Of a stretch of 9,585 nt of DNA, positions 5,738 through 9,585 are shown one piece after another. Each line of letters opens with the position of its first letter. Within the stretch, counting starts at the first letter, position 1. Source of the stretch: an uncultured Acetobacteraceae bacterium (GTDB lineage: Bacteria > Pseudomonadota > Alphaproteobacteria > Acetobacterales > Acetobacteraceae); assembly GCA_903839965.1 (NCBI GenBank), contig CAIMEK010000441.1, forward strand, positions 1-9,585, given 5' to 3'. The notes below the pieces were generated by a model. That model was given only the letters and a program-made list of their open reading frames with translations. It was not told the origin of the DNA and did no database searches. Both the position numbers and the translations under genes were made by a program.

Positions 5738-6514
5738 TCACCGGGTGAATTGCGCGGAGCGCTTTTCGGTGAAGGCCCGGATGCCCTCCAGGTGGTCGCC
5801 GGCGCTGAAGCAGAGCACGTTCATTTCGTTTTCGTAGACCAGGCCAGCGGCAAGCGGCGCCTCCATCGACATGCGTATGGCCGCTTTCACCGACTGCACC
5901 GCCACCGGGCTGAACGACGCCAGCTTGTGGGCAACTTCCCGCGCGCGGTCGAGCAAGTTTGCCTGCGGCACGACTTCTTCGCACAAGCCAAGCCGCAGCG
6001 CCTCGGCAGCGTCGATCGGCTCGCCAAGCATCAGCAGGCGCAAAGCCTGGCCCTGTCCGATCAGCCGTGGCAGAACCTGCGACGCACCGCCGCCGCCCAC
6101 CCAGCCCCGCTGCACCTCCGGAAAGCCGAAGCGCGTGGTGTCGGCGGCGATGCGCAGGTCGGCCGCCAGCGCCAGTTCCGCGCCGCCGCCCAGTGTCCAT
6201 CCCTGCAGCGCCGCCACCACCGGCTTGCGGATCGCGCGGACGACGTGGGAGTACTCCACCCGGTTGCGGAAATGCCAGGCCGAGGGGTAGCCCGCCAGGG
6301 AATTGAGGTCGCTACCGGAACAGAATGCCCGCTCGCCGGCGCCGCGGAGCAGCACCGCGCGCACCTCGTCGTTCGCTTCCACTTCCCGCACCAGGGCGGT
6401 GAGCTTGCTCGTCATGGCCGGGGTGATCGCATTGTGCTTGGCCGGGCGGTCGATCACCAGCTCTGCTGTTCCGGCATCGATTTCCAGCCGGATGTCGCCG
6501 TCCACCGCCGTCAT
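5738..6514 (-). CDS. Enoyl-CoA hydratase/isomerase (crotonase) family protein
   Basis: This 258-residue crotonase would hydrate an enoyl-CoA or isomerise its double bond. Both catalytic glutamates of classical hydratases seem present: E113 in LGGGAEL and E133 in FGFPEV. The oxyanion hole is formed by the CSGSDL segment (65-70) and G110. The C-terminus EGIRAFTEKR is typical. The start ATG 6514 has GAGG five bases upstream. It is transcribed divergently from the CoA-transferase, MaoC and acyl-CoA dehydrogenase operon, and its product fits the same acyl-CoA pathway. Some family members act as ring-cleaving hydrolases or decarboxylases, but the intact glutamate pair favours hydratase or isomerase activity. 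Confidence 0.92.
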   Translation of the reverse strand: MTAVDGDIRLEIDAGTAELVIDRPAKHNAITPAMTSKLTALVREVEANDEVRAVLLRGAGERAFCSGSDLNSLAGYPSAWHFRNRVEYSHVVRAIRKPVVAALQGWTLGGGAELALAADLRIAADTTRFGFPEVQRGWVGGGGASQVLPRLIGQGQALRLLMLGEPIDAAEALRLGLCEEVVPQANLLDRAREVAHKLASFSPVAVQSVKAAIRMSMEAPLAAGLVYENEMNVLCFSAGDHLEGIRAFTEKRSAQFTR

Positions 6515-6565
6515 GTCGCCCTCGCTGCATTGCGCTGGTTCACTGCGGGAAAGTCCATATCTTCG

Positions 6566-6594
6566 TTGAAACCCGCCCAGGCCGACACTAGCCT
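6566..6594 (+). promoter_or_regulatory. Weak candidate promoter of the CoA-transferase operon
   Basis: TTGAAA (6566-6571, 5/6) and TAGCCT (6589-6594, 3/6) are 17 bp apart within the divergent intergenic region. Transcription would start near 6601, leaving a leader of about 90 nt that contains the palindrome at 6619-6630. The -10 is poor, so confidence is low. Confidence 0.25.
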
Positions 6595-6618
6595 ATGGAA
6601 CTGTGGAATTCAGCGCAA

Positions 6619-6630
6619 CACGGCGCCGTG
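6619..6630. promoter_or_regulatory. 12-bp perfect palindrome, possible operator of the acyl-CoA genes
   Basis: CACGGCGCCGTG is fully self-complementary and sits in the 178-bp gap between the divergent hydratase and CoA-transferase genes, 63 bp before the CoA-transferase ATG. Such placement suits a repressor site, for instance of a TetR- or GntR-type regulator, but none is encoded here and GC-rich palindromes arise easily. Confidence 0.3.
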
Positions 6631-6692
6631 CCGCTACCGTCCGTAGTGCCTGCAACCGCTTCGTCCCCGGCCACTGTTCAAGAGAGCGCGCT

Positions 6693-8246
6693 ATGATACG
6701 CATGACCGCCGCCCAGGCAGCCGCCCTGGTGCAGAGTGAGGACACGCTGCTGATCGGCGGCTCGGGCGGTGGCCACGCCGTGCCGGATGCCTTGCTGGCG
6801 GCTCTCGGCGAGCGCTTCCGCCGGACCGGCCAGCCGCGCGACCTGACCACCCTGCACCCGGTGGGTCTGGGCGATGGCAAGGACCGCGGGATGGGGCATC
6901 TGGCGCAGGAGGGACTGCTCAAACGCGATGTCTCCGGCACGACCGTTGACAGTCCCGGCATCGCGCGGCTGGCGTTGGCGGACAAGATCGAGGCTTACAA
7001 TCTGCCGCAGGGCTCGTTGTCGCAGCTCATGCGCGAGATGGCGGCCGGACGCCCCGGGCTGATCACCAAAGTGGGGTTGCATACCTTCGTCGATCCCAGG
7101 CTGGGCGGTGGCCGGCAGAGCCGGCGCGCGCAGGAAGACCTGGTCGAGTACATGCAATTCCGTGGCGAGGACTACCTGTTCTACAAGCCGTTCCATGTGA
7201 ATGTCGCTTTCCTTCGCGGCTCGGCCGCGGACGAGGAGGGCAATGTCTCGATGGAGCACGAGGCGGTGACGCTGGAGATGCTGTCCATGGCGCAGGCCAC
7301 CCGACGCTGCGGCGGCCTGGTGGTGGCGCAGGTCAGGCGCATCGTGCCGCGCGGCGAGCAGCACCCGAAATTCGTGAAGATCCCCGGTATCCTGGTCGAT
7401 GTGCTGGTGGTCGAGCCGAACCAGTGGCAGACCTTCGTGACCGAGGACAGCGCGGCCTATTCGGGACATGTGCGCGTGGCGCTCTCGGACATTCCCGCCA
7501 TGCCGGCAGGCCCCCGAAGGGTGATGGTGCGGCGCGCGGCGATGGAATTGTTCCACGGCGCGATCTGCAACCTGGGCTCCGGCGTCTCGACGGGAATCGC
7601 CAATGTCGCCGCCGAGGAGGGCGTGCTGGCGCAGGTCTGCCTGACCAACGAGCAGGGCAATATCGGCGGCGCTCCGGCCAGCGGCAAGGAGCCCGGGGCT
7701 GCCACCTCGCCGGACGCGCAGATCGACCAACCCTACCAGTTCGACTTCTACGATGGCGGCGGCCTCGACCTCGCGTTCCTTTCTTTCGCGGAGTTCGATG
7801 CCGGCGGCAATGTCAATGTGTCGCGCTTCGGTCAGCGCATCATCGGACCGGGCGGCTTCATCAACATCAGCCAGGGCGCGCGCAAAGTCGTGTTCAGCGG
7901 CACGCTGACCGCCAACGGGGCACCGAAGGCGGTGGCGCAGGTCGAGCAGATCACGTTCTCCGGCCGCTATGCGCGGGAATGCGGACAGCGGATTCTTTAT
8001 GTCACCGAGCGTGCGGTGTTCCGCCTTGGCGCCGATGGACCAGAGTTGATCGAGATTGCCCCGGGCAGCGATCTGGAAGGGGATGTGATCGGGGCGATGG
8101 GCTTCCGGCCGCATGTTTCGCCGGAGCTGAAACTGATGGATGCGGCGTTGTTCAACGACGGCCCGATGGGGCTCGCCGGGCGCCTGCCGTCCGCACCCCC
8201 GCGCGCCGCGCTGGCGCGCCTGCACCAGGCGGGGGTGGTGCAATGA
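6693..8246 (+). CDS. Fused family I CoA-transferase (acetate/3-oxoacid type, YdiF-like)
   Basis: This 517-residue protein joins the alpha and beta halves of a family I CoA-transferase, the normal length for the fused YdiF/propionate CoA-transferase group. It would move CoA from a donor such as acetyl-CoA to a carboxylic acid, activating it for the downstream enzymes. The N-terminal half carries the glycine-rich IGGSGGGHAVPDALL (21-35), and GNVSMEHEAVT (183-193) lies in the alpha part. The beta part holds the catalytic glutamate E320 in LTNEQGNIGGAPASG, the glutamate that forms the covalent CoA thioester in this family. ATG 6693 has only a weak AGAGAG upstream; ATG 6702 is an alternative, and the frame is open to 6603 without support. 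Its stop overlaps the next gene as ATGA. Confidence 0.92.
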   Translation: MIRMTAAQAAALVQSEDTLLIGGSGGGHAVPDALLAALGERFRRTGQPRDLTTLHPVGLGDGKDRGMGHLAQEGLLKRDVSGTTVDSPGIARLALADKIEAYNLPQGSLSQLMREMAAGRPGLITKVGLHTFVDPRLGGGRQSRRAQEDLVEYMQFRGEDYLFYKPFHVNVAFLRGSAADEEGNVSMEHEAVTLEMLSMAQATRRCGGLVVAQVRRIVPRGEQHPKFVKIPGILVDVLVVEPNQWQTFVTEDSAAYSGHVRVALSDIPAMPAGPRRVMVRRAAMELFHGAICNLGSGVSTGIANVAAEEGVLAQVCLTNEQGNIGGAPASGKEPGAATSPDAQIDQPYQFDFYDGGGLDLAFLSFAEFDAGGNVNVSRFGQRIIGPGGFINISQGARKVVFSGTLTANGAPKAVAQVEQITFSGRYARECGQRILYVTERAVFRLGADGPELIEIAPGSDLEGDVIGAMGFRPHVSPELKLMDAALFNDGPMGLAGRLPSAPPRAALARLHQAGVVQ

Positions 8247-8686
8247 GCACGCCATGCCGCACCTTCCTCTCGCCCGGCGAGCAGGTGGAATTCACCCGGA
8301 CAATTACCGCCGATGACATCGACATGTTCGCCAAGGTCACCGGCGATTTCTATCCGGTGCATATGGACGCAGCCTATGCCGCGAAGACCGCGTTCGGGCG
8401 GCGCATCGCGCATGGCGCATTGGTGATGGGGCTGCTGTCCACGGCGTCCGCGGTCATCTCGCGCCGCTCGGTGGAGCGCGGCACCACCGGCACGCCGGTC
8501 TCGGCGGGTTACGACCGGATACGTTTCGTGCGGCCGGTGTTCATCGATGACACGCTGACCGTGCGCTACGTGGTGGCGGAGGTCGACGATGCGGCCGGCA
8601 GGACGCGCAGCCGCCTCGAAATCGCCAATCAGGACGGCGCGGTATGCCTGGTGGGGACGCATATCCTCGCCTGGGTCGTTGCGTAG
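8243..8686 (+). CDS. MaoC-like hot-dog-fold dehydratase/hydratase
   Basis: This 147-residue single hot-dog domain protein would reversibly hydrate an enoyl-CoA. The hydratase motif lies at residues 34-40 (GDFYPVH), with the expected catalytic pair D35 and H40, followed by AHGALVMG at 57-64. The motif is usually DxNPxH; here a tyrosine (Y37) replaces the asparagine, which may affect substrate or activity. ATG 8243 overlaps the CoA-transferase stop (ATGA), so the two are translationally coupled. Together with the crotonase at 5738-6514, the locus has two unrelated hydratases, perhaps for different steps or stereoisomers. Confidence 0.9.
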   Translation: MSTPCRTFLSPGEQVEFTRTITADDIDMFAKVTGDFYPVHMDAAYAAKTAFGRRIAHGALVMGLLSTASAVISRRSVERGTTGTPVSAGYDRIRFVRPVFIDDTLTVRYVVAEVDDAAGRTRSRLEIANQDGAVCLVGTHILAWVVA

Positions 8687-8695
8687 GAGGATGCG

Positions 8696-9585
8696 ATGCG
8701 GCTGGGCGCGGTCCACGAGGAAATTCGTGACGTCACGCGGCGTTTCGCCAACGAGGTGATCCGCCCGGCGGCGGAGGCGCTCGATCGCGACGAGCGTTAT
8801 CCGACCGAAATCTATGGGCAGATGGCGAAGCTTGGCCTGTTCGGCATCACCGCTCCGGCCGAACTCGGCGGGGCCGGGATGGACGTGCTGAGCTATGCCG
8901 TGGTGATGGAGGAATTGTCGCGCGGGTATGCGTCGGTTGCCGACCAGTGCGGGCTGTACGAGCTGATCGCGACGCTGCTGTCGGCGCACGGCACGCCGCC
9001 GCAACAAAGCCGGTGGCTGGCGCCGCTGCTGCGGTTCGAGTTGCGTCCGGCCTATTGCATCACGGAGTCCGAAGCCGGCAGCGACGTATCGGCGATCAAG
9101 ACCAGCGCTGTACGAAATGCGGATGGGTGGCTGCTGTCAGGAGCAAAACTGTGGATCCACAACGCGCCGCTCGCCGAAGTCGGCTTCGTGCTCGCCCGTA
9201 CCGACAAGGATGCCGGCAAGCGCGGGATGAGCATTTTCATCGTCGATCTGAACGCGAAGGGCGTTTCGCGCGGGCCCAAGGAGCACAAGATGGGTCAGCG
9301 CGCGTCGCAGGTCGGGGCGCTGCATTTCGACGCCGTGCAGCTGCCGCCGGACGCGCTGCTCGGCGTCGAAGGGCGTGGCTTTCATATGATGATGAGCGTG
9401 CTGGACAAGGGCCGCATCGGCATTGCCGCGCTGGCCGTCGGGATCGCGCAGGCCGGGCTGGAAGCGGCGGTGGAGTATGCACGCACGCGGCGCCAGTTCG
9501 GCCATCCGATTGCCGAAAATCAAGGTCTGGCGTGGATGCTTGCCGACATGGTCAAGGATATCACGGCGGCGCGCCTGCAGGTGCA
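8696..9585 (+). CDS. Acyl-CoA dehydrogenase (partial, C-terminus off the right edge)
   Basis: An FAD enzyme that would introduce an alpha-beta double bond into an acyl-CoA and pass electrons to ETF. The visible 296 residues of an expected 380 or so cover the N-terminal helical domain, the beta domain and the start of the C-terminal domain. Family signatures are YCITESEAGSD (120-130), KLWIHNA (151-157), KMGQRAS (198-204), GRIGIAALAVGIAQAGLEAA (239-258) and RRQFGHPIAENQ (265-276). TESEAGSD and WIHNA differ from the common TEPGAGSD and WITNG. ATG 8696 is chosen because AGGAGG (8685-8690) lies 5 nt upstream; that site overlaps the TAG stop of the MaoC gene. An ATG at 8691 is out of frame and too close. 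The catalytic glutamate region lies beyond the window, so the exact subfamily is undecided. Confidence 0.92.
   Translation, partial: MRLGAVHEEIRDVTRRFANEVIRPAAEALDRDERYPTEIYGQMAKLGLFGITAPAELGGAGMDVLSYAVVMEELSRGYASVADQCGLYELIATLLSAHGTPPQQSRWLAPLLRFELRPAYCITESEAGSDVSAIKTSAVRNADGWLLSGAKLWIHNAPLAEVGFVLARTDKDAGKRGMSIFIVDLNAKGVSRGPKEHKMGQRASQVGALHFDAVQLPPDALLGVEGRGFHMMMSVLDKGRIGIAALAVGIAQAGLEAAVEYARTRRQFGHPIAENQGLAWMLADMVKDITAARLQV

Noticed and set aside
6530..6618. Inverted pair TTGCGCTG (6530-6537) and CAGCGCAA (6611-6618) in the divergent gap
   Set aside because: Only 8 bp, 73 bp apart, and one copy is close to the ribosome site of the crotonase gene; within chance for GC-rich DNA.
6603..6692. 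Upstream start at 6603 for the CoA-transferase
   Set aside because: The extra residues are arginine-rich and unlike the family N-terminus; they also cover the palindrome region.
6678..8255. Minus-strand open frame of 525 codons opposite the CoA-transferase
   Set aside because: Composition biased to R, H, A, Q and D with no motif; the plus strand is a full-length CoA-transferase.

Overview
The window is GC-rich bacterial DNA with compact, overlapping genes and strong G/C preference at third codon positions. A Tat-type (twin-arginine) signal on an ABC binding protein, MalF/MalG-type sugar permeases, a SorC regulator and an acyl-CoA catabolic operon suit a metabolically versatile alphaproteobacterium, perhaps Rhodospirillales/Acetobacteraceae. 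That placement is an impression from protein style, not a computed assignment. I see no rRNA, tRNA, CRISPR array, insertion sequence or phage gene.

Region 1 (1-4693) is a sugar or polyol utilisation locus. On the minus strand lie two ABC permeases (1557-2507 and 734-1567) and the N-terminal part of a periplasmic binding protein (1-706, running off the left edge). Divergent from them is a SorC-family regulator (2660-3613). It converges, with a single base between stop codons, on a zinc-dependent medium-chain polyol/idonate-type dehydrogenase (3615-4631, minus). The ABC ATPase is not in the window. The strongest non-coding signal is here: an exact 13-bp word occurs in both the transporter/regulator promoter (2620-2632) and the dehydrogenase promoter (4681-4693). 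In each place a related CANNTGTA site lies exactly 20 bp away, and both pairs overlap plausible promoter elements. This looks like the operator of the SorC protein and would join transport, regulation and first oxidation into one regulon.

Region 2 (4632-4922) is a 291-bp divergent intergenic stretch holding that operator, a 9-bp-stem inverted repeat and a 6+3+6 inverted repeat. It leads into a shikimate/quinate dehydrogenase-like gene (4923-5732) whose substrate-site and cofactor residues depart from housekeeping AroE.

Region 3 (5738-9585) is an acyl-CoA catabolic module: an enoyl-CoA hydratase/isomerase family gene (minus) diverges from a tightly coupled operon of fused family I CoA-transferase, MaoC-type hydratase and acyl-CoA dehydrogenase (cut by the right edge). 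A 12-bp perfect palindrome lies in the 178-bp divergent promoter region. These genes would activate a carboxylic acid by CoA transfer, desaturate it and hydrate it; the substrate cannot be read from the sequence.

Nothing here is a clearly new class of system. The best leads are the phased operator pairs, a ten-codon leader ORF with a strong ribosome site whose stop overlaps the GTG start of the first permease, and the atypical shikimate dehydrogenase-like enzyme.
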